Shown: positions 1 to 8,164 of the stretch, piece after piece
Position numbering within the stretch: position 1 is the stretch's first letter
How the letters are laid out: each line of letters begins with the position of its first letter
From: Hyphococcus luteus
Lineage (GTDB): Bacteria > Pseudomonadota > Alphaproteobacteria > Caulobacterales > Parvularculaceae
Assembly (NCBI RefSeq): GCF_002943565.1
Contig: NZ_PJCH01000005.1
Location: 124,001-188,000 of the forward strand
Direction of reading: 5' to 3'
DNA length: 64,000 nt
The notes under the pieces: generated by a model
Seen by the model: only the letters and a program-made list of their open reading frames with translations
Told to the model about the DNA's origin: nothing
Databases searched by the model: none
Program-made: the position numbers and the translations under genes

Positions 1-420
1 ATAATAAAGCTTGCGTCCGTAAATATCCTGCCCGTCGGCGACGATGCGCGGAATAACGCCGAGCCCGGCGATCACCCGGCTCGAGCGGCTGTCGGCCGAT
101 TTCGGCAGGCCGTCGGCGAACATGCGCGGATCGAGCTCGTCGCGCGAGCGGTTGACGTCCACAAAGGCGCGGGGGAACAGCGCCCTTAACAGCGGCGCCC
201 CGAAATGCGGCGCCTCGTCGAACAGGAGATCCACATAAGAGTCCTCGGACTGGCGCAGGGCGTGCCGGTCGAGCCGGGAGTTCCTTAACAGCTCGCCCGG
301 ATAGTCACGCCCCGAATGCGGCGAGGCGAAGACAAGGGGCGTCGCCGCCTGACGCGGCGAGAGCACCTCGACGGCGCGGCGCGGCGGGAAGCTCCCTTTG
401 TTATCGGTCTCTTGCGGCAT
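1..420 (-). CDS. N-formylglutamate amidohydrolase, N-terminal 140 residues (cut by window edge)
   Basis: Reading leftwards from the ATG at 420, the frame stays open to the window edge. The first 140 residues fit the N-formylglutamate amidohydrolase family (Zn-dependent release of formate or glutamate from N-formylglutamate, as in histidine degradation). Visible family motifs are FASPHSGRDYP (about residues 31-41) and AFVDVNRSRDELD (about 85-97). The 3' half lies outside the window, so full length and intactness cannot be judged. It is divergent from cpdR, with a 217-bp shared upstream region. Family assignment is from motif recall; the exact substrate within the family is not certain. Confidence 0.8.
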   Translation of the reverse strand, partial: MPQETDNKGSFPPRRAVEVLSPRQAATPLVFASPHSGRDYPGELLRNSRLDRHALRQSEDSYVDLLFDEAPHFGAPLLRALFPRAFVDVNRSRDELDPRMFADGLPKSADSRSSRVIAGLGVIPRIVADGQDIYGRKLYY

Positions 421-637
421 GGGCGGACGAAGGCTCTCCGAGGCTTGAAATCAAAATGACTTGCTGCATGTTAGCTGCAACTTGCAGGATTCGTTAAGGC
501 CAAACCGTTAATGGCGCGCCCGGCGGAGCGTTTTTTGCATTGCCCGGGGGAAACCACTGGGGGCGGGCCTCGCCGCAATCCCCATATAGGACAGTCACCT
601 CGTTCAGTTTAACGAGAGAAAACAAGGGTCAGCGTAA

Positions 638-997
638 ATGGCGGCTATTCTGTTGGCGGAAGACGACGATTCCATGCGGCGGTTCCTGAAAAAGGCGCTC
701 GAACGGGCCGGCCATACGGTCATCGACGCCTCGCAAGGGGACGAAGCCCTCACCGAACTGCAACTGCGCGAATTCGACCTTCTCCTCACCGACATCGTGA
801 TGCCGGTCATGGACGGGATCGAGCTCGCCCGCCGGGCGACCGAAATCGACCCGGAAATGAAGATCATGTTTATCACCGGTTTCGCCGCGGTGGCCCTGAA
901 CGCCGCCAACCAGGCGCCGGAGGACGCGAAAGTCCTGTCGAAGCCGTTCCACCTCAAAGACCTCGTCTATGAGGTCGAGCGCGTGGTCGCGGCCTGA
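638..997 (+). CDS. cpdR: CpdR-type single-domain response regulator
   Basis: A stand-alone receiver domain of 119 residues. The acidic pocket is E8-D9-D10, the phosphoacceptor is D52 in LLLTDIVMP, and the switch Thr80 and Lys102 (VLSKPF) are present. The stretches TDIVMPVMDGIELARRAT and KIMFITGFAAVALN are the same as I recall for Caulobacter CpdR. In that organism the protein, when unphosphorylated, helps ClpXP localise and degrade substrates such as CtrA in the cell cycle. There is no output domain. It is monocistronic, with about 300 bp before tRNA-Val. The family call is strong; the local role is inferred from Caulobacter. Confidence 0.93.
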   Translation: MAAILLAEDDDSMRRFLKKALERAGHTVIDASQGDEALTELQLREFDLLLTDIVMPVMDGIELARRATEIDPEMKIMFITGFAAVALNAANQAPEDAKVLSKPFHLKDLVYEVERVVAA

Positions 998-1023
998 GCC
1001 AAACGCCAAATTGAGCCTGGAAC

Positions 1024-1150
1024 GCTTAAGAGCCCTGCTCCTAAGCCGGCGGCCCGTTCTTGGAGCCCAATGGACAGACGGCCGCCAGCCGAAAACCGAT
1101 ACCCTAAAGGCTCTTATTCTTAAGAGATCAGAGCCGAAGCCGCATCGGGG
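1024..1150. repeat. Dispersed intergenic repeat, copy A (approximately 127 bp)
   Basis: This stretch fills most of the gap between cpdR and tRNA-Val. By eye it aligns with the reverse complement of 17597-17715. The best conserved part is a 27-nt imperfect palindrome at 1109-1135 that begins GGCTC and ends GAGCC. Further matches are an AAGAGCCCTG block at the left end (about 1027-1036) and a CCGATACCC/AAAGGCTC block. No reading frame is convincing here. It may be a REP-like repeat, a small mobile element remnant or a structured RNA; the sequence does not decide between these. Confidence 0.6.
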
Positions 1151-1295
1151 CGCTGAACCGACCGTCTGATCTTCCCGCTCCGCACATCACCTCGCCCGTT
1201 TTGATCAGGCTCTGAAGACTTGCGCCCTACAAATTTTCCCGTTAGAGAGCCTGCCTTCCTGCCGGAGCGGCTTCCGCCGCTCCACACCTTTAAAA

Positions 1296-1370
1296 GGGCG
1301 CGTAGCTCAGCGGGAGAGCACTACGTTGACATCGTAGGGGTCACTGGTTCAATCCCAGTCGCGCCCACCA
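1296..1370 (+). tRNA. tRNA-Val (anticodon GAC)
   Basis: A complete 75-nt cloverleaf including an encoded CCA. The acceptor arms are GGGCGCG (1296-1302) and CGCGCCC before ACCA. The D arm contains GCTCAGCGGGAGAGC. The anticodon stem CTACG/CGTAG encloses loop TTGACAT with GAC at 1328-1330. The T arm contains GGTTCAATCCC. A GAC anticodon reads GUC/GUU valine codons. A short stem CCCTGC/GCAGGG just downstream (about 1371-1396) could end the transcript, but it lacks a T tract. Confidence 0.97.
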
Positions 1371-1511
1371 CCCTGCTTCGCCAAGGCTTCGCAGGGTTGT
1401 TCCAACCCAAGAAGACTTGCTGCGAACAGGCGTGCCGCGCCGTAGCTTTAGCGAAGGCGGGCCTGAACTGCATGCTGGGGTAAAATGAAACATTCAAAAA
1501 GCTAGCGCGCC

Positions 1512-1679
1512 ATGTCGAAACTTACAGCTTACATGCTCATGTTCGCCACCATGGCCGTAGCGATTGCGCTTGCAGTAGTAATATCAGAGCTCGGTGGCGG
1601 CTTGTTCGGATACGCGTCGCTCATAGCGTGGTTTATATTAGTTCAAATTTTTTTGGTCCCGCGCATAAAAGGCAAGTAA
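1512..1679 (+). CDS. Putative small membrane protein (55 aa)
   Basis: A 55-codon frame from ATG 1512 to TAA 1677-1679. Translation starts MSKLTAYMLMFATMAVAIAL and shows two hydrophobic segments (about residues 6-24 and 33-49) separated by a Gly-rich turn, ending in basic PRIKGK. This looks like a two-helix hairpin membrane peptide. A strong terminator follows the stop codon within 2 bp, which supports expression as a short unit. No clear Shine-Dalgarno sequence is visible and I do not recognise the family. Two later in-frame ATGs could also serve as starts. Confidence 0.45.
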   Translation: MSKLTAYMLMFATMAVAIALAVVISELGGGLFGYASLIAWFILVQIFLVPRIKGK

Positions 1680-1680
1680 C

Positions 1681-1709
1681 AAAAAAGGCGTCCCGGAGGA
1701 CGCCTTTTC
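1681..1709. terminator. Bidirectional rho-independent terminator
   Basis: AAAAAAGGCGTCC, loop CGGA, then GGACGCCTTTTCC. The nine-base GC-rich core stem has A's on the left and T's on the right, so it can stop both the small plus-strand gene ending at 1679 and the minus-strand YbjN-like gene ending at 1731. Confidence 0.85.
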
Positions 1710-1730
1710 CGAAACCTTTTGGCGAAACAA

Positions 1731-2477
1731 TCAGTCTTTCACATTGGAGATCTTGTTGCGCGGGGCGGCGTCGTCTTCGAGGAAAAGGCGGATCAGCTCC
1801 GCGCCCTGCTCGAAACCGTCCGCATGCTGATCGGACTGGTTGGAATAGCCGGTCTCCGCGCCGGCGACGTGATTGAGCTCTTGGCGATTGAGATGGCTTG
1901 AGGAGAGATCGCCCGCATAACCCTCAAGGCTCACCGTCTGGTGGGAGTTGGCGAGCTCTTTCGCGAACATCTCGCTCAACAGGAGGAAGTTGACCAGCGA
2001 CGAGGCGATATTGCCGCGCGGAATGCCGTAATCGGCGATGTCGTAGCGGCTGATATAGGCCGAGCCTTCCTGGTCGATGCCGGCCGTCGCAAACGGATAG
2101 CGCGCGTTAAAGGCCTGCACGGTCTGCGAATTGGCGCCCGTCTCGCCGAACATCATCAGGCTCTGCATGCCGGCGCATTCCGTCCCGGTGCAGGCGGTGA
2201 AGAACAGCACGAACTGCATGCCGCCAGCGGCCGCATGCATGTATTGCGCGCCATTGGAGAGCTGGCCCACCTGCCACGGCATGCCGAGCTCGTTCAGGAC
2301 CGGCCCCACGGACTGGACGCTGAATTTGCGCACCACGGTTTCAGGATTGGAAAGCCCCATCCCGGAGCTCTCGCCCGAGCCCATGGAGTTTTGCGCGCTC
2401 GCGCCGGAAACGCCGGCGGCAAGCGCCATCGCGGCGGCGCCGAAAAATGCGGTAATCGGTTTCATGACCCCTCTCAT
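1731..2477 (-). CDS. Exported YbjN-domain protein
   Basis: The protein has a signal peptide (hydrophobic FFGAAAMALAAGVSGASAQ, likely cleaved after ASA) and then about 150 residues that fit the YbjN / putative sensory transduction regulator fold. Cues are VLNELGMPWQV, FVLFFTACTG and a mid-domain NARYPFATAGID with a following SRYDIADYGI block. The C-terminal 50 residues look disordered. Two ATG starts are possible, at 2477 or 2465 (MKPITAFFG); ribosome-site spacing is poor for both. It is monocistronic and ends at the shared terminator. Family members often act as chaperone-like folds, but the function here is unknown. Confidence 0.7.
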   Translation of the reverse strand: MRGVMKPITAFFGAAAMALAAGVSGASAQNSMGSGESSGMGLSNPETVVRKFSVQSVGPVLNELGMPWQVGQLSNGAQYMHAAAGGMQFVLFFTACTGTECAGMQSLMMFGETGANSQTVQAFNARYPFATAGIDQEGSAYISRYDIADYGIPRGNIASSLVNFLLLSEMFAKELANSHQTVSLEGYAGDLSSSHLNRQELNHVAGAETGYSNQSDQHADGFEQGAELIRLFLEDDAAPRNKISNVKD

Positions 2478-2635
2478 ATTCCCCTAAACTGACAGGCGGG
2501 GCCTCCCCCCGCGCCGGGAAGTCTAGGCGAAAAGCGCCGCAACGGCCAGAGCGGGGCCAGACTGGGGCCTCAGTCGGCTCTTCGCCCATGATTTCGGGTG
2601 ACTTTCCGCGAAAGGCGTGGTTTAGCCGGGCGCTT

Positions 2636-4102
2636 ATGGACAAGAGACAGACACAAGACAGAGGCCGCCCCAAACGCCCTGAATCCGAGCGCCCTAAATT
2701 CGACCGTCCGAAAGGCGCGCGCGGCGCGGACCGGAAACCTCCCCGGGAAAAGGCCGGCGGCGATGACGCCAAACGCGCCCGCCCGCTTTCCACCATGGCG
2801 GGCGTCGCGGCGCGCCGGGCGGTGCTGGAGATTCTCGACCGGGTCTGGGAAGGCGCGCCGCTCGACGAGGCGATCGCGAAGACGCGGCCTTTCGAACATC
2901 TCGAGGGACCCGACCGGGGCTTTGCGCGCCTTCTCGCGACGCAGACCCTGCGCCGGCGCGGCGCCCTCGACCACCTGATCGGCGAATTTCTCGACCGGCC
3001 CTTGCCGAAAAAATCGGCGCGGGTGATGGACATTTTACGCATCGCCGCCGCGCAGCTTCTGATCCTCGAAACCCCGGCCCACGCCGCCGTCTCAACCTCC
3101 GTCGAACTCGCCAATGAGCGCGGCGAGACGCAGGGCTACGCCAAGCTGATCAACGCCATCGCCCGCAAGATCGGCGAGGCCGGCAAAGAGGCGCTTGAAA
3201 AGATCCCCGCACGGACGGACACGCCCTCCTGGATGTGGCGCGCCTGGGAGCGTCAGTTCGGCCCCGTGGTCGCGAAAGCCATCGCCGAGGCTCATCGCGA
3301 GACCCCGCCGCTCGATCTTACGTTCAAGCCCGGCGAAGACGTCGAGGCCTGGATTGCGCGGTTCAAAGAAGCCGGGCTTGACGCCAGACCGCTCGCCATG
3401 GGCGGCGCGCGCCTGCCCCTTGTGAGCGACGTCACCGCCCTGCCCGGTTTCGAAGACGGCGCCTGGTGGGTGCAGGACGCGGCGGCGAGCCTGCCCGTGA
3501 AGCTTCTCGGCGATATCGCCGGCAAAGTCGTGTTCGATCTTTGCGCCGCGCCCGGCGGCAAGACGCTGCAGCTTGCGGCGGCGGGCGCGCGCGTGACGGC
3601 GGTCGACAAATCCGGCGCGCGCATGGAGCGCGTCAGCGAAAACCTCGCCCGCACGAAGCTGACGGCGGATATCGTCGAGGACGACGCCCTGCGCTTCAAA
3701 CCGGCGGAGAAAGCCGACGCCATCCTGCTCGACGCGCCCTGCACGGCGACGGGCACGATCCGGCGCCATCCGGACATCCCCTGGTCGAAAGGCGAAACCG
3801 CCCTCGCGGCGCTGGCCGAACTCCAGTCCAAGATGATCGACCATGCGCTGAGCTTGCTGAAGCCCGGCGGGCTTCTCGTCTATTGCGTGTGCTCGCTGCA
3901 GCGCGAAGAAGGCGAGCGCCAGGCCAAGGCGGCGCTGGCGCGCCACCCTGAGATCGAACGGGTTCCCGTGACGGCGGCGGAGATCGGCGGGCTCGACAAG
4001 GCTGTGACCCGCGAGGGCGACATGCGCACCCTGCCCTCCATGCTGGCCGGCGAAGGCGAGATGGACGGCTTCTTTGCGGCCCGGCTGCGTCTTTCAGCCT
4101 AG
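2636..4102 (+). CDS. rsmB: 16S rRNA m5C967 methyltransferase, RsmB family
   Basis: The protein transfers a methyl group from SAM to cytosine C5 of 16S rRNA. It has a basic, low-complexity N-terminus (about residues 1-50), a NusB-like helical domain (about 55-190) and a Rossmann methyltransferase domain. Motif I is DLCAAPGGKT (about 301-310). The release Cys lies in DAPCTATGT (about 370) and the nucleophile Cys in VYCVCSLQREE (about 419), matching the two-cysteine mechanism of RNA m5C enzymes. I chose ATG 2636 (MDKRQTQ); an upstream in-frame ATG at 2588 would add 16 residues that look non-coding. At 488 residues it is slightly longer than E. coli RsmB because of the N-terminal extension. Confidence 0.88.
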   Translation: MDKRQTQDRGRPKRPESERPKFDRPKGARGADRKPPREKAGGDDAKRARPLSTMAGVAARRAVLEILDRVWEGAPLDEAIAKTRPFEHLEGPDRGFARLLATQTLRRRGALDHLIGEFLDRPLPKKSARVMDILRIAAAQLLILETPAHAAVSTSVELANERGETQGYAKLINAIARKIGEAGKEALEKIPARTDTPSWMWRAWERQFGPVVAKAIAEAHRETPPLDLTFKPGEDVEAWIARFKEAGLDARPLAMGGARLPLVSDVTALPGFEDGAWWVQDAAASLPVKLLGDIAGKVVFDLCAAPGGKTLQLAAAGARVTAVDKSGARMERVSENLARTKLTADIVEDDALRFKPAEKADAILLDAPCTATGTIRRHPDIPWSKGETALAALAELQSKMIDHALSLLKPGGLLVYCVCSLQREEGERQAKAALARHPEIERVPVTAAEIGGLDKAVTREGDMRTLPSMLAGEGEMDGFFAARLRLSA

Positions 4103-4310
4103 CCGAAAGCCAGACTTCCAAAGCGCGCGACCGCGCGCCGGCCGGTCAGGCCGCCCCGCCGGAGGCGATTGCGAAGCAATTCGCCGCGAGGCAAACAAAT
4201 CGTTCGATTTGAACCGGTTAACCAAGGCTTTACTCCCGCCGATTTTCGCCGATTCCGGTCCGATTCCCCTTGATTGCAGGCATGGCGGCCCCGATATTGT
4301 TATCTGCAGA

Positions 4311-4336
4311 GACGGGCGGCCTTTCGGGCCGCCGTC
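4311..4336 (+). promoter_or_regulatory. Leader hairpin upstream of the Bax-inhibitor gene
   Basis: GACGGGCGGCC, loop TTTC, then GGGCCGCCGTC, followed by TTAAGTTTT. The stem is near-perfect and ends 36 nt before the start codon at 4373. It could be a terminator of upstream transcription or a leader attenuator. The T tract is interrupted, so termination would be moderate. The 270-bp gap from rsmB holds no other clear signal apart from short palindromes near 4160-4215. Confidence 0.5.
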
Positions 4337-4372
4337 TTAAGTTTTGGCAGGAACCGAAAGGACAGGCGGTAC

Positions 4373-5098
4373 ATGAACGAACCACGCAGACAATTTGGCG
4401 CTATTCCGCGCGCCGGCGGCGTCGCGATTGACGAGGGCCTGCGCCAATACATGCTGGGCGTTTACAATTACATGGCGCTCGGCGTGGCGGCCACGGGCCT
4501 CTTCTCCATGCTCATCGCGAGCAATGTAGGCCTTATGAGAACGATCATGAGCGGCCCGCTCATGCTGATCGGGTTTTTCGGCATTCTCGGCATGGGCATG
4601 ATGGCGCCGAAAGTCATCATGAACGGCTCCAAGGTCGCCGCGCACGCCATGTTCTGGGCCTACGCCGCCCTCTGGGGCGTGATGATCGCGCCCATGCTCT
4701 ACATGTTCCAGCAGCAAGGCGCCGCCGTTGAGATTTATCGCGCGTTCTTCATCACCGCATCCATCTTTGGCGCATTGAGCCTCTGGGGCTACACGACCAA
4801 GAAAGATATCAGCGGCTGGGCGCCTATCCTTGGCGCGGGCCTGATCGGCGTGATCGTCGTCATGCTGTTGAACTACTTCTTTTTCCAAAGCACGATGGGC
4901 AGCCTGCTGACGTCATGCGCCGTCGTTGTTCTGGTTTCAGCAATGACCGCGTACGAAACGCAGATGATCAAGTCGCTCTATCGCGAAGGCAGCTCAATGA
5001 ACGAGCGCACGGCGATCTTCGGCGCGTTCGCGCTCTACGGCTCCTTCGTGACATTGTTCATCCACATCCTCAATATTCTCGGCATCATGCGCGACTAG
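4373..5098 (+). CDS. Bax inhibitor-1 / YccA family membrane protein
   Basis: The protein has 241 residues. A short polar N-terminus (MNEPRRQFGAIPRAGG) is followed by seven hydrophobic segments, as expected for the TMBIM/YccA fold. Family cues are the LRQYMLGVYNYMALGVAATG start of helix 1, YTTKKDISGW in the middle loop and YETQMIKSLY near the C-terminus with its acidic/polar pattern. Relatives include E. coli YccA, an FtsH modulator, and Ca-leak channels; which role applies is not visible. The start at 4373 has purine-rich GGAACCGAAAGGACAGG upstream. A strong terminator follows. Confidence 0.88.
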   Translation: MNEPRRQFGAIPRAGGVAIDEGLRQYMLGVYNYMALGVAATGLFSMLIASNVGLMRTIMSGPLMLIGFFGILGMGMMAPKVIMNGSKVAAHAMFWAYAALWGVMIAPMLYMFQQQGAAVEIYRAFFITASIFGALSLWGYTTKKDISGWAPILGAGLIGVIVVMLLNYFFFQSTMGSLLTSCAVVVLVSAMTAYETQMIKSLYREGSSMNERTAIFGAFALYGSFVTLFIHILNILGIMRD

Positions 5099-5120
5099 GC
5101 TGAGGAAAATCGGAAAACAG

Positions 5121-5147
5121 AAAAGCCCCGCTTCGGCGGGGCTTTTT
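5121..5147 (+). terminator. Rho-independent terminator after the Bax-inhibitor gene
   Basis: AAAAGCCCCGC, loop TTCG, then GCGGGGCTTTTT. The seven-base GC stem with a stable TTCG tetraloop and T tract lies 23 bp after the stop codon. Confidence 0.92.
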
Positions 5148-5208
5148 CTTTACACAAAGCCTTACGGGCTTGATGATCCCGCGAAAGACAAGAAGAGGAG
5201 GCGCCCAA

Positions 5209-6072
5209 ATGACTGACCTGCCAACGCCGCTCGTTTCCACCGCCTGGCTCGCCGACAATCTCGGCGCGCCGGACCTCGTCATTCTCGACTGCACCACGGT
5301 TCAGGAGGAAACGCCGGACGGGTCTTACGCCTTCGTGCCGGGCCGCGCGTCTTACGACGACGCGCATATTCCCGGCGCGGTTTTCTGCGACGTTCTCGGG
5401 ACGCTCGGCGACAAGGACGATCCGCGGCCTTTGATGATGCCGAAAGCGGGCGCCTTCAAAGAAGCGATGGAGGCGCTCGGCGTCGGCGACAACAGCGCTG
5501 TCGTCGTCTATGACCGCGGCATCGGCAGCTGGGCGGCGCGCGTCTGGTGGAGCCTTAAAACCTACGGCTTCGACGAGGCCGCCGTGCTCGATGGCGGCTT
5601 CAAGAAATGGACGGCGGAGGCCCGGCCCGTTTCCGGTGAAGCGCCGGAGATCAAACCCGCCTCGTTCACGCCGCGCTATCGCCCTGAAAGAATCGTCTCC
5701 AAGGACGAGGTCCACAAAATCATCGAGGAAGGCGGCGCGACGCTCGTCCATTCCCTGTCGCTCAAGGAGTTCACGGGCGAGGCCGCGCCCATGCCGCGCG
5801 CAGGGCGCATCAAGGGCTCGATCAACGCGCCCGCGTCTTCGCTCGTCGATCCCGAAACCGGCGTCTATCTGTCGAAAGACAAACTCGCGGCTCATTTCGA
5901 CGCGGCGGGCGCGCGTAAAAGCGATCGCGTCATTACCTATTGCGGCGGCGGCGTCGCGGCCTGCAACAACGCGCTGGCGCTCGCCGTTCTCGGCTTTGAC
6001 GACATCGCCGTCTATGACGGCTCGCTGGCTGAATGGACCGCCGACCCGGACGCGCCCATGGAGACCGGCTGA
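5209..6072 (+). CDS. sseA: 3-mercaptopyruvate / thiosulfate sulfurtransferase
   Basis: A two-rhodanese-domain enzyme of 287 residues that moves sulfane sulfur from 3-mercaptopyruvate or thiosulfate to an acceptor. The inactive N-terminal domain carries YDDAHIPGAVF (about 47-57) and the interdomain VVYDRGIGSWAARVWW. The active domain carries RIKGSINAP and the catalytic loop YCGGGVA with Cys245. CGGGV resembles the mercaptopyruvate-type CGSGV loop more than the basic rhodanese CRKGV loop, so mercaptopyruvate is the likelier donor. ATG 5209 was chosen because AGAGGAGG lies just upstream; an in-frame ATG at 5170 has no such site. Confidence 0.88.
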   Translation: MTDLPTPLVSTAWLADNLGAPDLVILDCTTVQEETPDGSYAFVPGRASYDDAHIPGAVFCDVLGTLGDKDDPRPLMMPKAGAFKEAMEALGVGDNSAVVVYDRGIGSWAARVWWSLKTYGFDEAAVLDGGFKKWTAEARPVSGEAPEIKPASFTPRYRPERIVSKDEVHKIIEEGGATLVHSLSLKEFTGEAAPMPRAGRIKGSINAPASSLVDPETGVYLSKDKLAAHFDAAGARKSDRVITYCGGGVAACNNALALAVLGFDDIAVYDGSLAEWTADPDAPMETG

Positions 6073-6195
6073 TCGTCACTTAAGCGACATTCACAGAAAC
6101 AACGGGCCGATAAGCGATGAGCCGACGCGAATGTGAGACGGCGTCATGAAATTGAGATTTGCCGCGCGCCCCGGCGGCCTGTAGTTTCGCCCCCT

Positions 6196-7428
6196 ATGTC
6201 CGTTAGAGATTGTTTTGAGTTGCCGGTCACCGGCGCCTGCCCTGAGTCCGCCCGCGGTTACGACGCTTATGTGCGCGAGTTCTTGAGCTACGGGCCGGAT
6301 CTGCGCGGGCTGTTCGAGGTCGCCGACGCCAATCCTGGGGCGCCTCTCCTCAACGCCCACGCGGCGAGCCTTCATATGGCGTTCGAAGGCGCCGAAGGCT
6401 GGGCCGCAGCGGCGCCTTATCTCGACAAGATGCGCGCCGCGCGCGAGAGCGGGACCGAGCGCGAGCGGCTGTTTTGCGACGCTGTCGAGGCGCAGGCGAA
6501 CCATGATTTCGCGCGGACCCTGCGCGCCCTCGACGAGCTTACCGTGCGCTGGCCAGCGGACTTATGCGCGATCAAATGGGGCCAGTATCACGCCTTCAAT
6601 CTCGGCCATGCGCCGGCGCTTTTGCGCTTCGGCGAGCGCGCGCGCATCGTTCACGAAGGAACGCCTTACGCCCATGGCATGACCGCTTTCGCGCTCGAAC
6701 AGAACCACCGTCTCGGCGAAGCGGAGGAGGAAGGCCTCAAGGCCAGCGAGATCGCGCTCGATGACGCCTGGGCCCATCACGCCGTCGCCCATGTGATGGA
6801 GACGCAAGGGCGCGCCCGCGAAGGCGCGCGCTGGCTCGACCATTGCGCGCACACCTGGGAGACCAAAGGCGTCTTCATCCGCGATCATAATTACTGGCAC
6901 GCCGCATTGTTTCGCCTTTCGCTGGGGCGCGAGGAAGACGCCCTCGCGATCTATGACGAAAAGCTCTGGGGCGCATGGCCGGAATTTCCGCAGGAACAGA
7001 TCGGCGCCGTCTCCATGCTGTGGCGGCTCGAACTGCGCGGCGCCGATGTGGGGTCTCGCTGGGCGCCGGTCATCGACCAGGTCCGCGGGCGCGCCGGGGA
7101 ACACATCTTCCCCTTCCACGATCTGCATTATCTTTACGCACTCGCGCGCGCCGGCGAGCCGGGCGAAGCCGACCGCTTCATCGCGTCTTTGAAAAAGAAA
7201 GCGGAAATCGCGCTCAATCCCGTCTGGGCGGAGGTTTGCGTTCCCGCAGCCGAGGCGCTGGCGGCGTTCGCGCGCGGCAAGCACGAACAGGCGGCGCAAA
7301 TTTTAGGCCCGCTCCTCAACGATCTTCACCGCGTCGGCGGCAGCCATGCGCAGCGGCATGTTTTCGTTGAGACTTATGAGGCGTGTCTGGCGGCCGGCGC
7401 GAGCGCAAATCAAAACGCTCTAAATTAA
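6196..7428 (+). CDS. TTC38-like tetratricopeptide repeat protein
   Basis: A soluble 410-residue protein with helical-pair repeats throughout. Recognisable pieces are LNAHAASLHMAFEG (about 49), CDAVEAQANHDFARTLRALD (about 94), a cluster AWAHHAVAHVMETQGRAREG (about 192-211) and HDLHYLYALARAGE (about 305). The HHAVAHVMETQGR-type block is characteristic of the TTC38 family (also found widely in bacteria), whose function is unknown. No signal peptide is present. ATG 6196 was preferred to an upstream start at 6133 because the family-like sequence begins with MSVRDCFELP. Confidence 0.75.
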   Translation: MSVRDCFELPVTGACPESARGYDAYVREFLSYGPDLRGLFEVADANPGAPLLNAHAASLHMAFEGAEGWAAAAPYLDKMRAARESGTERERLFCDAVEAQANHDFARTLRALDELTVRWPADLCAIKWGQYHAFNLGHAPALLRFGERARIVHEGTPYAHGMTAFALEQNHRLGEAEEEGLKASEIALDDAWAHHAVAHVMETQGRAREGARWLDHCAHTWETKGVFIRDHNYWHAALFRLSLGREEDALAIYDEKLWGAWPEFPQEQIGAVSMLWRLELRGADVGSRWAPVIDQVRGRAGEHIFPFHDLHYLYALARAGEPGEADRFIASLKKKAEIALNPVWAEVCVPAAEALAAFARGKHEQAAQILGPLLNDLHRVGGSHAQRHVFVETYEACLAAGASANQNALN

Positions 7429-7430
7429 AA

Positions 7431-7517
7431 CCGCTCATCCCGGCAAAAGCCGGGATCTCGTGCAACAAACTCCGAACCACATGGGACAAAGATCCCGGCT
7501 TTCGCCGGGATGAGCGG
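7431..7517. repeat. REP-like paired palindrome, copy 1
   Basis: Two 27-bp arms (7431-7457 and 7491-7517) are inverted relative to each other with one mismatch. Each arm itself contains the palindrome CCCGGC-NAAA-GCCGGG. The outer ends are AAAACCGCTCAT-like. A second pair of the same layout lies at 12364-12434. The element sits between the 3' end of the TPR gene and the 3' end of the convergent DUF2794 gene, where it may also act as a terminator. Confidence 0.85.
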
Positions 7518-7523
7518 GTGGAT

Positions 7524-7868
7524 TTACGTCGCGAGCTTCAGCTTCTGGCGGTCGAAGATTTTCAGGACCTGGGCGAGATCGTGCCCGCGCTTCAAAACCG
7601 CGCCGGACATGGAGACGACCACCCAGGCGCCCTGTTTTTTCGCCAGCGCCGGGCGCTTTTCGATGCGATAGAGCGGCAGCTCCGAGGCGTGCCGGAAAAT
7701 CGAAAACACCGCCGCGTCCTTCAGATGATCGATGGCGTAATCGCGCCACTCCCCGGCGGCGACGAAATAGCCATAGACGGAGAGGATGCGCGTTAGTTCG
7801 CTGCGCGTGAACGCCACAGGCTCGGGGCGCGGCTTGGTCGGCTGGGACGCTGTGTTGAGGCTTCGCAT
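7524..7868 (-). CDS. DUF2794 domain protein
   Basis: A small soluble protein of 114 residues matching the alphaproteobacterial DUF2794 family. Typical blocks are VAFTRSELTRILSVYGYFVAAGEWRDYAIDHL (residues about 17-48, given here only as landmarks FTRSEL, LSVYG and EWRDYAID), then YRIEKRPAL and a C-terminal KRGHDLAQVLKIFDRQ. Start ATG 7868 (MRSLNTAS) gives the usual family length; longer in-frame starts add Arg-rich residues that look spurious. The function is unknown. It is convergent with the TPR gene across the REP-like repeat. Confidence 0.8.
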   Translation of the reverse strand: MRSLNTASQPTKPRPEPVAFTRSELTRILSVYGYFVAAGEWRDYAIDHLKDAAVFSIFRHASELPLYRIEKRPALAKKQGAWVVVSMSGAVLKRGHDLAQVLKIFDRQKLKLAT

Positions 7869-8164
7869 CGCCCACGAGCATCGCCCGCGAGGCGCGCCGC
7901 CGCAAGCCTCGAATTCCGTTCTGCGGCGCGGAATCGCGGGGAAAATCATCCTTAAAATCGCCTTAATTGGTCCCTCTCCGCGCCCCAATCCGGCGTCAGT
8001 TTCAATCGGCCGGGCGGGCGGTCCGGGCCGGAATTTCCGGTTTTAACCATCGCCCCCAGCCCCCGGGAGATTTGGCCTCCCGCCCGTCCGGCATATTTCT
8101 CCCGCTCCTTGCTGACGGCGCTGCGACTTGACGGTTCACGCGAGCCTTGTGAAAGGCTCGGCCC

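Noticed and set aside
494..511. TTAA words upstream of cpdR as a CtrA box
   Set aside because: The two TTAA words are 10 bases apart; the CtrA full site needs seven.
969..1483. Plus-strand frames across the repeat and tRNA-Val
   Set aside because: They run through a tRNA gene and the dispersed repeat; no ribosome site or domain was found.
2341..3114. Minus-strand frame upstream of the YbjN-like gene as an additional gene
   Set aside because: It is antisense to rsmB, Arg/Ser-rich and has no family features.
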